Made by a program: the position numbers and the translations under genes
Part shown: positions 31,236 through 40,625 of the stretch, in pieces
Layout: each line of letters begins with the position of its first letter
How positions within the stretch are numbered: the first letter of the stretch is position 1
Origin: Cellulomonas chengniuliangii
Lineage (GTDB): Bacteria; Actinomycetota; Actinomycetes; Actinomycetales; Cellulomonadaceae
Direction: 5' to 3'
Assembly: GCF_024508335.1 (NCBI RefSeq)
Contig: NZ_CP101988.1
Span: 558,001 to 622,000 of the forward strand
Length of the DNA: 64,000 nucleotides
Notes under the pieces: model-generated
Seen by the model: the letters and a program-made list of their open reading frames with translations, nothing else
Told to the model about the DNA's origin: nothing
The model's database searches: none

Positions 31236-32564
31236 GTGACCCTCGAGCAACCCCGGGTGGCGATGCTCTCGGTGCACACCTCCCCCCTCGACCAGCCGGG
31301 CGCCGGCGACGCCGGGGGGATGAACGTCTACGTGGCCGAGTTGTCCCGCGCGCTCGCGCTCCGAGGCGCGCGAGTGGAGATCTTCACCCGCGCGACGTCC
31401 TCCGCGCTGCCCGAGACGGTGGTGCTGGACGGGACGGCGGCCGACGGCAGCCCGTTGACGGGCGAGGCCGCCCGCGAGGTGCTCCTCGCGGCGGCCGTGC
31501 CGCCTGGCGTGGTCCCGCCCGTGCTGGTGCACCACGTGCCCGCCGGGCCGTTCGAGGGCCTCGACAAGAACGACCTCCCCGGCCAGCTCTGCGCGATGGC
31601 CGCCGGCGTGCTGCGCTCCGAGGCCGCCCGACGGCCCGGCTGGTACGACGTGGTGCACTCCCACTACTGGCTGTCGGGACAGGTGGGCTGGCTCGCGGCG
31701 GACCGCTGGGAGATCCCGCTGGTGCACACCATGCACACCATGGCCAAGGTCAAGAACGCGTCGCTGGCGCCGGGGGACAGCCCTGAGCCGCTGGGCCGCA
31801 TCATCGGCGAGGAGCAGGTGGTGGCCGCCGCCGACGCGCTCGTGGCCAGCACCGCCCAGGAGGCCGACGAGCTGGTGCAGCTCTACAACGCCGATCCCGC
31901 CCGGGTGCACGTCGTCGCGCCCGGCGTCGACCTCGAGCTGTTCACGCCCGGGCCCGGTCGGCAGGCCGAGCGGGCGGCGCTGGGCCTGCCAGTAGACCGC
32001 GACATCGTCCTGTTCGCCGGCCGCGTCCAGCCGCTCAAGGGGCCTGACGTGCTGGTGCGGGCGGTCGCGGAGATCGCCGCCGCCGGGAGACCGGTCCCCC
32101 TGCTCGTCGTGCTCGGCGGCCCTAGCGGCCGCCCGACGGCCGTGCGCGAGCTGCAGGCGCTCGCGGCGTCGAGCGGTGTCGAGGCGGACGTGCTGTTCCG
32201 GCCGCCGGTCCCCCGCGAGGAGCTCGCGCGGTGGTACCGCGCGGCGGACCTGGTGGCCATGCCGTCACGCTCCGAGTCCTTCGGCCTGGTGGCTGTCGAG
32301 GCCCAGGCCTGCGGCACGCCGGTGCTGGCCTCCGCTGTGGGCGGGCTGCGCTCCGTGGTGGTCGAGGGCGTCTCCGGGAGGCTCGTCCCGAGCCACGACC
32401 CGCGGGCGTGGGCGGACGCGATGAGCGCCGCGCTGGCCTCGCCGGAGCTGCGCAGCGCCTGGCCGCAGGGCGCCCGCCGCGTCGCCGAGCGGTACGGGTG
32501 GGATGCGACGGCGGCGCAGATGCTCAAGGCCTACGCGATGGCGGCGGACCACCGCCGGCGATGA
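31236..32564 (+). CDS. mshA: D-inositol-3-phosphate glycosyltransferase (mycothiol synthesis)
   Basis: First committed step of mycothiol, the actinobacterial low-molecular-weight thiol: transfers N-acetylglucosamine from UDP-GlcNAc to inositol 3-phosphate. The 442-residue GT4/GT-B protein has the N-terminal DAGGMNVYV loop and HTMAKVKN, and in the C-terminal lobe [15 protein letters not shown] and the nucleotide motif [23 protein letters not shown] 31236 is preceded by AGGAG. The order mshA-gpmA-senX3-regX3 matches mycobacteria (Rv0486-Rv0491c). Confidence 0.95.
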   Translation: MTLEQPRVAMLSVHTSPLDQPGAGDAGGMNVYVAELSRALALRGARVEIFTRATSSALPETVVLDGTAADGSPLTGEAAREVLLAAAVPPGVVPPVLVHHVPAGPFEGLDKNDLPGQLCAMAAGVLRSEAARRPGWYDVVHSHYWLSGQVGWLAADRWEIPLVHTMHTMAKVKNASLAPGDSPEPLGRIIGEEQVVAAADALVASTAQEADELVQLYNADPARVHVVAPGVDLELFTPGPGRQAERAALGLPVDRDIVLFAGRVQPLKGPDVLVRAVAEIAAAGRPVPLLVVLGGPSGRPTAVRELQALAASSGVEADVLFRPPVPREELARWYRAADLVAMPSRSESFGLVAVEAQACGTPVLASAVGGLRSVVVEGVSGRLVPSHDPRAWADAMSAALASPELRSAWPQGARRVAERYGWDATAAQMLKAYAMAADHRRR

Positions 32565-32642
32565 CCGCCCCGAGGTGGACCGCAGCGCCCACGGGTCGAA
32601 CGTCCCCCGTGCGCTGAGCAGCAGGTGGGGCAGGATGGACCC

Positions 32643-33383
32643 ATGACCTACACCCTCGTGCTGCTCCGCCATGGCGAGAGCGAGTGGAATGCCAAGAACC
32701 TGTTCACCGGCTGGGTGGACGTTGCCCTGTCCGAGAAGGGCGTCGAGGAGGCCAAGCGCGGCGGCAAGCTGCTGGTCGACGAGGGCGTCCTGCCCGACGT
32801 CGTGCACACGTCGCTGCTGCGTCGCGCGATCACCACGGCGAACCTCGCGCTCGACGCGGCCGACCGCCACTGGATCCCGGTCCGGCGCAGCTGGCGCCTG
32901 AACGAGCGCCACTACGGCGCGCTGCAGGGCAAGGACAAGAAGCAGACGCTCGAGGAGTACGGCGAGGAGCAGTTCATGCTCTGGCGCCGCTCGTACGACG
33001 TCCCGCCGCCCCCCATCGAGCCCGGCTCGGCGTTCTCGCAGGACTCCGACCCGCGCTACGCGGGCGAGCCGATCCCCAGCGCCGAGGCCCTCGAGCAGGT
33101 CCTCGAGCGCGTGGTGCCGTACTGGGAGTCGGACCTGGTGCCCGACCTCAAGTCCGGCAAGAAGGTGCTCGTCGCCGCGCACGGCAACTCGATCCGCGCG
33201 ATCGTGAAGTTCCTCGACGACGTCGACGACAAGACCATCGCCGGCATCAACATCCCCACCGGCATCCCGCTCGTCTACGAGCTGGACGAGGAGACGCTCA
33301 AGCCGACGAACCCGGGCGGCACGTACCTCGACCCGGCCGCCGCCGCGGACGCGATCAAGGCCGTGGCCAACCAGGGCCGCTGA
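32643..33383 (+). CDS. gpmA: 2,3-bisphosphoglycerate-dependent phosphoglycerate mutase
   Basis: Glycolysis and gluconeogenesis: interconverts 3- and 2-phosphoglycerate through a phosphohistidine. The 246-residue protein has [10 protein letters not shown] with the phosphorylated H10, [19 protein letters not shown], and the second histidine in [19 protein letters not shown] lies 6 nt before ATG 32643, compatible with a leaderless start. A long hairpin separates it from the convergent phoU. Confidence 0.95.
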   Translation: MTYTLVLLRHGESEWNAKNLFTGWVDVALSEKGVEEAKRGGKLLVDEGVLPDVVHTSLLRRAITTANLALDAADRHWIPVRRSWRLNERHYGALQGKDKKQTLEEYGEEQFMLWRRSYDVPPPPIEPGSAFSQDSDPRYAGEPIPSAEALEQVLERVVPYWESDLVPDLKSGKKVLVAAHGNSIRAIVKFLDDVDDKTIAGINIPTGIPLVYELDEETLKPTNPGGTYLDPAAAADAIKAVANQGR

Positions 33384-33390
33384 CCTCAGC

Positions 33391-33446
33391 GCACACGACA
33401 CAGGGCGCCGCACCCCCTCGGGGGAGCGGCGCCCTGCGTCGTGTGC
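33391..33446. terminator. bidirectional terminator between gpmA and phoU
   Basis: A long stem: GCACACGAC-a-CAGGGCGCCGC pairs with GCGGCGCCCTG-c-GTCGTGTGC, one mismatch, with an inner CCCC/GGGG. Confidence 0.8.
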
Positions 33447-33464
33447 GAGGGCTGTCGGGCCCGG

Positions 33465-34118
33465 TCAGCGCACCGCCACCTCGGAGTCGCCCGTCACCAG
33501 GTAGACGACACGGCGCGCGATCGAGACGCCGTGGTCGCCGAAGCGCTCGTAGTAGCGGCCCACCAGCGTGACGTCGACCGTCTCCTGGGCGGTGCCGTCC
33601 CACGCGCCGCCGAGCGTGGCGTTGAACGTGTCCCGGTGCAGCGCGTCGAGCATGTCGTCGTCGCGCTCGATCTTCTCGGCCACCGCCAGGTCGTAGCTGG
33701 TGAGCAGCGTCGTGGTGCGCCGGCCCACCCGGACCGCCGCGTCGTGCATCTCGGCGAAGGTGCCGCTCAGGCTCTGCGGGATCGCCACCCGCGGGTAGCG
33801 CCCGCGCGCGACCTCGGCGACGTGCCGGGCCAGGTCGCCCATCCGCTCGAGGGTCGCGCTCATGCGCAGCGACGAGACGACGACGCGCAGGTCGGTGGCC
33901 ACCGGAGCCTGCTGCGCGAGCAGCAGCACGCACCGCTCGTCGAGGTCCCGCTCGATCGCGTCGATGGCCAGGTCGTCGGCGATGACGGCCTCGGCGAGCT
34001 GCAGGTCGGCGGTGAGCAGGGCCTCGCCCGCCTGGGTGACGGCATGCTCGACCCGGCGGCTCATCGCCGCGAGGTCCTGACCGAGCTGTGCGAGCTCGGC
34101 GTCGAAAATGTGGCGCAC
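33465..34118 (-). CDS. phoU: phosphate transport system regulatory protein PhoU
   Basis: A 217-residue all-helical protein that links the Pst transporter to the sensor kinase, keeping the phosphate regulon off when phosphate is ample. Two repeats of the PhoU three-helix unit are visible, with metal-binding motifs ERDLDERC and ERMGDLARHVAE in the first half and ERFGDHGVSIARRVVYLVTG at the end. GTG at 34118-34116 has GAGAGG upstream. It is divergent from senX3, and the gap between them holds PHO-box repeats. Confidence 0.93.
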   Translation of the reverse strand: MRHIFDAELAQLGQDLAAMSRRVEHAVTQAGEALLTADLQLAEAVIADDLAIDAIERDLDERCVLLLAQQAPVATDLRVVVSSLRMSATLERMGDLARHVAEVARGRYPRVAIPQSLSGTFAEMHDAAVRVGRRTTTLLTSYDLAVAEKIERDDDMLDALHRDTFNATLGGAWDGTAQETVDVTLVGRYYERFGDHGVSIARRVVYLVTGDSEVAVR

Positions 34119-34173
34119 GGGGCTGCCTCTCTGTGGGCGGTCATGATGTCCGGGCTCCAGGGTCTCAGCCGCA

Positions 34174-34202
34174 GGTGAACGGGCGCCCGCCCCGAGGTGA
34201 AC
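34174..34202 (-). promoter_or_regulatory. PHO-box repeats between phoU and senX3
   Basis: GGTGAAC occurs at 34174-34180 and 34196-34202. Read on the minus strand these are GTTCACC units 22 nt apart, i.e. two 11-nt helical repeats with a degenerate unit (GGCGGGC) between. GTTCACC in 11-nt steps is the known binding unit of actinobacterial PhoP/RegX3. It suggests RegX3 control of phoU and autoregulation of senX3-regX3. Confidence 0.6.
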
Positions 34203-34274
34203 ATCAGGCGAGGAACCGGTGCCGGGCCTGCGGTGTCGCCAGCGCGCGCAGGCGGCGCCCGTACGCTGAACGAC

Positions 34275-35492
34275 GTGAATGGCCTCGAGGGTGGTGTGGT
34301 GGTCCTGGCCGGGCTGATCGGCCTGGCGACGGGCGTGGTCGCCGCCCTGGGGTTCCGGTGGAGCGAGCGGTCGCTGCGCGCGATGCCGCCGCGCCCCGAG
34401 CCCGAGCTCGACGACGGCCTGGTCCGCGCGCTCGCGGTGCTGCGCTCCGCCGCCGTCGTGCTGGACGACGACGACCAGGTGCTCCGCGCGAGCCCGCCCG
34501 CCTACACCCTCGGCATCGTCCGCGACCGGCAGATCGCGCACGCCGCGATCCGGGAGATGGTCGCCGCGGTGCGCCGCGACGGGGTGATCCGCGACGAGGA
34601 GCTCGAGCTGCCGCGGGGCCCCGTGGGCGCGGGGACCGTGACCGTGCAGGTCCGGGTCGCGCACGTGGGGCCGCGGCACGTGCTCGTCCTCGGCGAGGAC
34701 CGCACCCAGGCCCGCCGCGTCGAGGAGATCCGCCGGGACTTCGCGGTCAACGTGTCGCACGAGCTCAAGACGCCCGTCGGGGCGCTCGCGCTGCTCGCCG
34801 AGACCGTCGAGGCGGCCGCGGACGACCCCGACGCGGTCCGCCGGTTCGCGACGCGCATGCAGGGAGAGGCAGCGCGGCTGTCGACCCTCGTGCAGGAGAT
34901 CATCGAGCTCTCGCGCCTCCAGGTGGCCAGCGCCATCCAGGAGCTCGTGCCGGTCGACGTGGACGGCGTCATCGCGGAGGCGGTGGACCGGGCGCGGACC
35001 GGGGCCGCGGCCAAGCGCATCGTCTTCGAGGTGGGCGCCCCCGCCGGCGTGCGCGTCTTCGGGGACCACGCGCTGCTGGTCACGGCAGTCCGGAACCTGC
35101 TCGACAACGCGGTCGCCTACTCGCCCGAGCACACGCGCGTCGGCGTCGGCGTGCGGGTCGTCGGCGGGATCGTGGAGATCGCCGTGGTGGACCAGGGCAT
35201 CGGCATCGACCCCGACGACCAGGAGCGGCTCTTCGAGCGGTTCTACCGTGTGGACCCGGCGAGGTCCCGCGACACCGGCGGCACCGGGCTGGGCCTCAGC
35301 ATCGTCAAGCACGTCGTCGCCGACCACGGCGGCGAGGTCACGGTGTGGTCCCAGCCCGGCCAGGGGTCGACGTTCACCCTGCGGCTCCCCGAGGCCGACG
35401 CCGCACACGCCCAGGATCCCGACCCGTCCCCGACGCTCCCGCGGCCAGCCATCGGCACACCCCCGACCGACACGACCGGAGAGACCCCGTGA
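34275..35492 (+). CDS. senX3: phosphate-sensing histidine kinase SenX3
   Basis: A 405-residue membrane sensor kinase for low phosphate. A single N-terminal membrane segment (about 8-28, VVVLAGLIGLATGVVAALG) is followed by a PAS-like region, dimerisation domain with H162 (NVSHELKTPVGAL) and catalytic domain with NLLDNAVAYSP (N), DQGIGIDPDD (G1), LFERFYRVD (F) and GTGLGLSIVK (G2). GTG 34275 has TACGCT 7 nt upstream (34262-34267), a leaderless arrangement; an earlier ATG at 34197 is less likely. The stop overlaps regX3 (GTGA). Confidence 0.93.
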   Translation: MNGLEGGVVVLAGLIGLATGVVAALGFRWSERSLRAMPPRPEPELDDGLVRALAVLRSAAVVLDDDDQVLRASPPAYTLGIVRDRQIAHAAIREMVAAVRRDGVIRDEELELPRGPVGAGTVTVQVRVAHVGPRHVLVLGEDRTQARRVEEIRRDFAVNVSHELKTPVGALALLAETVEAAADDPDAVRRFATRMQGEAARLSTLVQEIIELSRLQVASAIQELVPVDVDGVIAEAVDRARTGAAAKRIVFEVGAPAGVRVFGDHALLVTAVRNLLDNAVAYSPEHTRVGVGVRVVGGIVEIAVVDQGIGIDPDDQERLFERFYRVDPARSRDTGGTGLGLSIVKHVVADHGGEVTVWSQPGQGSTFTLRLPEADAAHAQDPDPSPTLPRPAIGTPPTDTTGETP

Positions 35493-36223
35493 CGCGCATC
35501 CTGCTGGTCGAGGACGAGGAGTCCTACCGCGACCCGCTGACCTACCAGCTGAGCCGGGAGGGCTTCGAGGTGGTGACCGCGGCGACTGGGCCCCAGGCGC
35601 TCGCGGAGTATGACCGCGTGGGCGCCGACCTGGTGCTGCTCGACCTCATGCTGCCCGGGCTCTCCGGCACGGAGGTGTGCCGCCAGCTGCGGTCCCGCGG
35701 CGACGTGCCGATCATCATGCTCACGGCCAAGGACGCCGAGATCGACAAGGTGGTGGGCCTCGAGCTGGGCGCCGACGACTACGTGACGAAGCCGTACTCG
35801 TTCCGCGAGCTGCTCGCGCGGGTCCGGGCGGTCCTCCGGCGCCGGGAGACGGTCCCCGCGGGCGCGGCCCCAGCCCTCGCGAGCACGGCCCCGGCGGCAG
35901 GCCAGTCCGACGAGACGCTCGTCCTGGGCCCGGTGCGGATGGACGTCGAACGCCACGTCGTCCACGTGAACGACGAGGTCGTGGCCTTCCCGCTCAAGGA
36001 GTTCGAGCTGCTCGAGCTGCTGCTGCGGCACGCCGGCCGGGTGCTCACCCGCGGGCAGCTCATCGAGCTGGTGTGGGGCTCGGACTACGTCGGCGACACC
36101 AAGACCCTCGACGTCCACGTCAAGCGGGTCCGCGCCAAGATCGAGGCCGACCCGGCCAACCCGCGGCTGCTGCTGACCGTGCGCGGGCTCGGGTACAAGC
36201 TCACCGACGAGCCGCCCGAGTGA
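35489..36223 (+). CDS. regX3: phosphate response regulator RegX3
   Basis: A 244-residue OmpR/PhoB-type regulator. The receiver has the phosphorylated D52 (VLLDLMLPG), the acidic pair in LLVEDEES and the lysine in YVTKPYS. The C-terminal winged helix ends in TLDVHVKRVRAKIEADP and VRGLGYKL. It pairs with SenX3 and should bind the PHO box ahead of pstS. GTG start overlapping the senX3 stop, with GGAGA upstream. A linker of about 25 alanine-rich residues joins the domains. Confidence 0.95.
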   Translation: MTRILLVEDEESYRDPLTYQLSREGFEVVTAATGPQALAEYDRVGADLVLLDLMLPGLSGTEVCRQLRSRGDVPIIMLTAKDAEIDKVVGLELGADDYVTKPYSFRELLARVRAVLRRRETVPAGAAPALASTAPAAGQSDETLVLGPVRMDVERHVVHVNDEVVAFPLKEFELLELLLRHAGRVLTRGQLIELVWGSDYVGDTKTLDVHVKRVRAKIEADPANPRLLLTVRGLGYKLTDEPPE

Positions 36224-36245
36224 GCCCGGCGCCCGCGGGCCGGGC
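36224..36245 (+). terminator. possible terminator after regX3
   Basis: GCCCGGC (36224-36230) pairs with GCCGGGC (36239-36245), with further pairing inside, right after the stop codon. Moderate support only. Confidence 0.4.
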
Positions 36246-36297
36246 AGCCCAGGGCGCCCTTCCCCGGTGGCGCGGGTCGCGGCAATCGTCGTCAGCC

Positions 36298-36352
36298 GTT
36301 CACCTGGGGTTCACCGGGGACATCTGATCCAGTCACCTGCCCTGCCTACCGT
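36298..36352 (+). promoter_or_regulatory. PHO box and -10 of the pst operon
   Basis: Two adjacent 11-nt units GTTCACCTGGG (36298-36308) and GTTCACCGGGG (36309-36319) match the actinobacterial phosphate-regulator direct repeat. A -10-like TACCGT lies at 36347-36352, so the box occupies the -35 region, as expected for activation by RegX3. Confidence 0.75.
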
Positions 36353-36406
36353 CGGGAGTGGTCGCGCACAGACCGGTGCGCACTGCGACTGACGGGATGG
36401 AACCCT

Positions 36407-37525
36407 GTGAAGCTCTCCCACCACCGTGTCGGGGCCGTGGCTCTGACGGCCGCGTTCGCCTTGACCCTCACCGCATGCGGCTCGGACGACCCTGTCGGCG
36501 GGGCGCAGAACGGCGCCACAGCGGACGCAGCCGCGGCGAGCACGCTCAGCGGCGAGCTCAACGGCGCCGGAGCCAGCTCGATCGAGTCCGCCATGGAGGC
36601 GTGGCGCTCGGGCTTCCAGAACGAGAACCCCGACGTGACGGTCAACTACGACCCGGTCGGCTCGGGCGGCGGGCGCACCCAGTTCCTCGAGGGCGGCGTG
36701 CTGTTCGCGGGCACTGACTCGGCCCTCACGGAGGACGAGCTGGAGCAGTCGATCGAGCGGTGCGCGGGCGCCACGGCGATCGACCTGCCGGTGTACGTGA
36801 GCCCGATCGCCGTCACGTTCAACCTCGACGGCATCGACTCCCTCAACCTGTCCGCCGCGACCGTCGCCGCGATCTTCAACGGCACGGTCACGCGCTGGGA
36901 CGCGCCGGAGATCGCCGCCGAGAACCCCGGGGTGACGCTGCCGTCGGTCGCGATCACCACCGTGCACCGCTCGGACGACTCGGGCACCACGAAGAACTTC
37001 ACGGACTACCTGAGCAAGGCGTCCGGCGGGGTGTGGGCCCACGAGCCGAGTGGTGACTGGCCCGTCGAGGGTGGCCAGTCGGCGCAGGGCACGTCGGGCC
37101 TGATCCAGACGGTGCAGAGCGCGCAGGGCACCATCGGCTACGCGGACCTGTCGAAGGTCGGCGCCCTGGGCACCGCCAGCATCAAGGTCGGGGACGCCTG
37201 GGTGGCGCCGTCCGAGGCCGCGGCCGCGGCCGCGCTCGACGCCTCCCCGCGCGACGACTCCCGTGACGAGAAGGACATCGTCATCAAGCTCGACCGCACC
37301 ACGTCCGCCGCGGGCGCGTACCCGCTGGTGCTCGTCTCCTACGGCGTGGCGTGCACGGCCTACGAGACGCAGGAGGACGTCGAGCTGGTCAAGGCGTTCC
37401 TCACCTACGTGGTCAGCGAGCAGGGCCAGAAGGCCTCGGAGAGCGCGGCCGGCTCGGCCCCGATCTCCGCCGCCCTCCGCACCGACGTCCAGGCGGCGAT
37501 CGACTCGATCAGCGCCGCCTCCTGA
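36407..37525 (+). CDS. pstS: phosphate ABC transporter substrate-binding lipoprotein
   Basis: High-affinity phosphate binder, 372 residues, lipid-anchored at C24 (lipobox LTAC). GAGASSIESAMEAW and FQNENPDVTVNYDPVGSGGG and VHRSDDSGTTKNFTDYL are the phosphate-contacting loops of the family. GTG start with a GATGGA site. First gene of pstSCAB behind a clear PHO box; a 16-bp hairpin after it should favour excess of binding protein over the membrane complex. Confidence 0.95.
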   Translation: MKLSHHRVGAVALTAAFALTLTACGSDDPVGGAQNGATADAAAASTLSGELNGAGASSIESAMEAWRSGFQNENPDVTVNYDPVGSGGGRTQFLEGGVLFAGTDSALTEDELEQSIERCAGATAIDLPVYVSPIAVTFNLDGIDSLNLSAATVAAIFNGTVTRWDAPEIAAENPGVTLPSVAITTVHRSDDSGTTKNFTDYLSKASGGVWAHEPSGDWPVEGGQSAQGTSGLIQTVQSAQGTIGYADLSKVGALGTASIKVGDAWVAPSEAAAAAALDASPRDDSRDEKDIVIKLDRTTSAAGAYPLVLVSYGVACTAYETQEDVELVKAFLTYVVSEQGQKASESAAGSAPISAALRTDVQAAIDSISAAS

Positions 37526-37531
37526 CGGCGG

Positions 37532-37573
37532 CGGTGGCCGTCCCGCCCTTCGGGGGAGGCGGGACGGCCACCG
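37532..37573 (+). terminator. hairpin between pstS and pstC
   Basis: A perfect 16-bp inverted repeat (37532-37547 with 37558-37573). Inside the operon it may act as partial terminator or mRNA stabiliser for pstS. Confidence 0.65.
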
Positions 37574-37747
37574 GTTCCCGGGTGACGGCACGCAGGTGCA
37601 GGCAGGACACGCAGGCCAGGCATGAGGTGGCCGCAGAGGAGAAGGCAGAGCAAGCAGGTGCAGCAGCACATCCCAGGGCCCACCGAGACCGGGGCGGACC
37701 ACGCCCCCGTCGAGGCGCGGGAACCCCAGAACGACGACCATGCCGCG

Positions 37748-38725
37748 ATGACCGGCGCCCGCAAGGGGCTCCTGAGCCCTCGCGGCCTCCGTCGTGCCCG
37801 CACCACCGACCGGGGCGCGTCCCGGGCCTTCCGGTGGACGGCGACGGCCTCCGCGGTGCTCATCCTCGTGGTGCTGGCCGCCGTCGCGCTGTTCCTGGTG
37901 CTGCGGGCGTGGCCGGCCATCCAGGCCGACCCGGCCGAGCTCTCGGCCAAGATCGCGTGGTTCCCGGCCGACACGTCGCTGCTGGGCTTCATCGGGCCGC
38001 TGGCGTTCGGCACGGCCCTCGTCGCCGCCCTGTCGCTCGCCATGGCCGCCCCGGTCGCGGTGGGCATCGCGCTGTTCATCTCGCACTACGCGCCGCGCCG
38101 GCTCGCGAACGCCCTCGGCTACGCCGTCGACCTGCTCGCCGCGATCCCCTCGGTGGTCTACGGGCTGTGGGGCGTCATCGTGCTGGCGCCGTGGCTCGCG
38201 CCGGCGTGGACGTGGCTCAGCGACAACCTCGGCTGGATCCCGCTGTTCTCCGGCCCGGCCTCGCAGCCTCCGCGCGTCATCCTCACGGTGGCCGTGGTGC
38301 TCGCGGTGATGATCCTGCCGATCATCACCGCCGTGGTCCGGGAGGTCTTCCTGCAGACCCCGCGGCTCAACGAGGAGGCCGCCCTCGCCCTCGGGGCCAC
38401 CCGCTGGGAGATGATCCGCACCGCGGTGTTGCCGTTCGCGCGCTCCGGCATCGCCTCGGCGTCGATGCTCGGCCTGGGCCGGGCGCTCGGCGAGACGATG
38501 GCGGTGCTCATGATCCTCTCGCCCGGGACCCTCTACTCGCTCAAGCTCCTGGTCGCCGGCCAGCAGCAGACCATCGCCGCGAACATCGCCGCGCAGTTCC
38601 CGGAGGCGAACCCGCTGGGCGTCTCCACGCTCATCGCCACGGGCCTGGCCCTGTTCGTCATCACCCTCGCCGTGAACATGACCGCCCGGGCCATCGTCGC
38701 GCGCGGCGCCCAGAAGGGACGCTGA
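37748..38725 (+). CDS. pstC: phosphate ABC transporter permease PstC
   Basis: A 325-residue inner-membrane permease with six hydrophobic segments. The coupling motif is EEAALALGATRWEMIRTAVLP, followed by GLGRALGETMAVLMI, both typical. The start is uncertain: ATG 37748 gives the usual length, while an in-frame ATG at 37622 would add 42 hydrophilic residues. The 222 nt after pstS contain the hairpin and otherwise nothing recognised. It is followed by pstA after 1 nt. Confidence 0.9.
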   Translation: MTGARKGLLSPRGLRRARTTDRGASRAFRWTATASAVLILVVLAAVALFLVLRAWPAIQADPAELSAKIAWFPADTSLLGFIGPLAFGTALVAALSLAMAAPVAVGIALFISHYAPRRLANALGYAVDLLAAIPSVVYGLWGVIVLAPWLAPAWTWLSDNLGWIPLFSGPASQPPRVILTVAVVLAVMILPIITAVVREVFLQTPRLNEEAALALGATRWEMIRTAVLPFARSGIASASMLGLGRALGETMAVLMILSPGTLYSLKLLVAGQQQTIAANIAAQFPEANPLGVSTLIATGLALFVITLAVNMTARAIVARGAQKGR

Positions 38726-38726
38726 C

Positions 38727-39692
38727 ATGTCCACGACCTCCGCGCCGGCCCCCACCGCCTCGTCTGGCGGGGTGTCCACCCGCGACCTGCTGCGCACCGT
38801 CGACAAGCGCCGCCGCCGCACCGACCGGATCATGCGGGTGCTGGTCGCCGCCGCGTTCGTGCTGGCGATGGCCCCGCTCGTCTCGTTGGTCTGGACGGTG
38901 GCCGCGAACGGCGTCGAGCGGCTGAGCCCGTACTTCCTGTCGCACTCGATGCGCGGGGTGTTCGGCGGGATGGACGCCGGCGGGATCTACCACGCGATCG
39001 TCGGCACCGTGGAGATCACGTTGTTCGCGGCGCTGATCTCCGTGCCGGTGGGCATCCTCGTGGCCGTCTATCTGGTCGAGTACGGGAGGGGCGCCCTGGC
39101 CAAGGCCGTCACGTTCTTCGTGGACGTGATGACGGGCATCCCGTCCATCGTCGCGGGCTTGTTCGCGTACGCGCTGTTCGCGGTGCTGATGGGGCCGGGC
39201 GTCAAGATGGGCGCCGTCGGCTCGGTGGCGCTGTCGGTGCTGATGATCCCCGTGGTGGTGCGCTCCTGTGAGGAGATGCTCAGGCTGGTGCCGGACGAGC
39301 TGCGCGAGGCCGCCCTCGCGCTGGGCGTGCCGCGCTGGCTCATGGTGGTCAAGGTGGTGCTCCGCACGGCCGTGGCCGGCATCGGCACCGGCGTGATGAT
39401 CGCGATCGCGCGCGTCATCGGCGAGACGGCGCCGTTGCTCATCACGGTGGGCGTCATCGACTCGATCAACTACAACCTCTTCGAGGGCCGCATGATGACG
39501 CTGCCGGTGTACGTCTACCGGCAGTACAGCCAGGGCCTGGCGCCGTGCAACGACGCGAGCGTGGCGTGCATCCCCGACGTGGCGTACCTGCGGGCGTGGG
39601 CTGCCGCGCTCGTCCTCATCCTCATCGTGATGCTGCTGAACCTGGCGGGCCGGCTCATCACCCGCATGTTCGCGCCGAAGCTGGCCCGCTGA
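38727..39692 (+). CDS. pstA: phosphate ABC transporter permease PstA
   Basis: A 321-residue permease, partner of PstC. Six hydrophobic segments; the N-terminal 35 residues are cytoplasmic and basic. Family marks are [12 protein letters not shown], the coupling loop [20 protein letters not shown] and the following [11 protein letters not shown]. Located in the conserved order pstS-C-A-B. Confidence 0.94.
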   Translation: MSTTSAPAPTASSGGVSTRDLLRTVDKRRRRTDRIMRVLVAAAFVLAMAPLVSLVWTVAANGVERLSPYFLSHSMRGVFGGMDAGGIYHAIVGTVEITLFAALISVPVGILVAVYLVEYGRGALAKAVTFFVDVMTGIPSIVAGLFAYALFAVLMGPGVKMGAVGSVALSVLMIPVVVRSCEEMLRLVPDELREAALALGVPRWLMVVKVVLRTAVAGIGTGVMIAIARVIGETAPLLITVGVIDSINYNLFEGRMMTLPVYVYRQYSQGLAPCNDASVACIPDVAYLRAWAAALVLILIVMLLNLAGRLITRMFAPKLAR

Positions 39693-39763
39693 TGGGCAGC
39701 CGGACGGCGCCCGAGACTCCCACCCCCACCGGACCCACCCCCCGGACACGACAGGACGAACCG

Positions 39764-40543
39764 ATGGCACAGCGCATCGAGGTCAAGGACCTCAACATCT
39801 ACTACGGCAGCTTCCGCGCTGTCGCGGACGTCGAGATGTCCATTGAGCCCCGCTCGGTGACGGCGTTCATCGGCCCGTCGGGCTGCGGCAAGTCGACGTT
39901 CCTGCGCACGCTCAACCGCATGCACGAGGTGGTGCCGGGCGCCCGCGTCGAGGGCAAGGTGGAGGTCGACGGCGTGGACCTGTATGGCCGCGACATCGAC
40001 CCGGTGGCGGTGCGGCGGCAGGTCGGCATGGTGTTCCAGCGGCCCAACCCGTTCCCGACGATGTCGATCGCCGGGAACGTGCTCGCGGGCGTGCGGCTCA
40101 ACAACCGCCGCATCTCCAAGGGCGACGCGGAGGAACTCGTCGAGTCCTCGCTGCGCCGGGCCAACCTGTGGAACGAGGTCAAGGACCGGCTCGACCGGCC
40201 CGGCGCCGGCCTGTCCGGCGGCCAGCAGCAGCGCCTGTGCATCGCGCGCGCCATCGCGGTCAGCCCGCAGGTGCTGCTCATGGACGAGCCCTGCTCGGCG
40301 CTCGACCCGATCTCGACCCTCGCGATCGAGGACCTCATCTCGGAGCTCAAGGCCGAGTACACGATCGTCATCGTGACCCACAACATGCAGCAGGCCGCCC
40401 GGGTCTCGGACCGCACGGCCTTCTTCAACATCGCGGGGACGGGGGAGCCGGGGCGGCTCATCGAGCTGGACGACACCGCCACGATGTTCTCCTCGCCTCG
40501 GCAGAAGGCGACTGAGGACTACATCTCGGGCCGCTTCGGCTGA
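39764..40543 (+). CDS. pstB: phosphate ABC transporter ATP-binding protein
   Basis: A 259-residue ATPase with Walker [11 protein letters not shown]-loop [10 protein letters not shown], signature [15 protein letters not shown] and Walker [29 protein letters not shown] is a PstB-specific stretch. ATG 39764 has AGGA upstream. Last gene of the pst operon, closed by a 19-bp hairpin. Confidence 0.96.
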   Translation: MAQRIEVKDLNIYYGSFRAVADVEMSIEPRSVTAFIGPSGCGKSTFLRTLNRMHEVVPGARVEGKVEVDGVDLYGRDIDPVAVRRQVGMVFQRPNPFPTMSIAGNVLAGVRLNNRRISKGDAEELVESSLRRANLWNEVKDRLDRPGAGLSGGQQQRLCIARAIAVSPQVLLMDEPCSALDPISTLAIEDLISELKAEYTIVIVTHNMQQAARVSDRTAFFNIAGTGEPGRLIELDDTATMFSSPRQKATEDYISGRFG

Positions 40544-40556
40544 CTTGCGCCCGCAC

Positions 40557-40596
40557 GACCAGAGCCCCACGACGTGGACGTCGTGGGGCTCTGGTC
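40557..40596. terminator. terminator after pstB, shared with the convergent lipoprotein gene
   Basis: A perfect 19-bp stem (40557-40575 with 40578-40596), loop of 2 nt (effectively 4-6). Confidence 0.85.
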
Positions 40597-40625
40597 GTCG
40601 TGGCGCGAGGTCGCGCGGCGCCTGC

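Noticed and set aside
37622-37747. Longer N-terminus for pstC from an upstream ATG
   Set aside because: The added 42 residues are hydrophilic and not typical of PstC, and no strong ribosome site was seen. It cannot be excluded.
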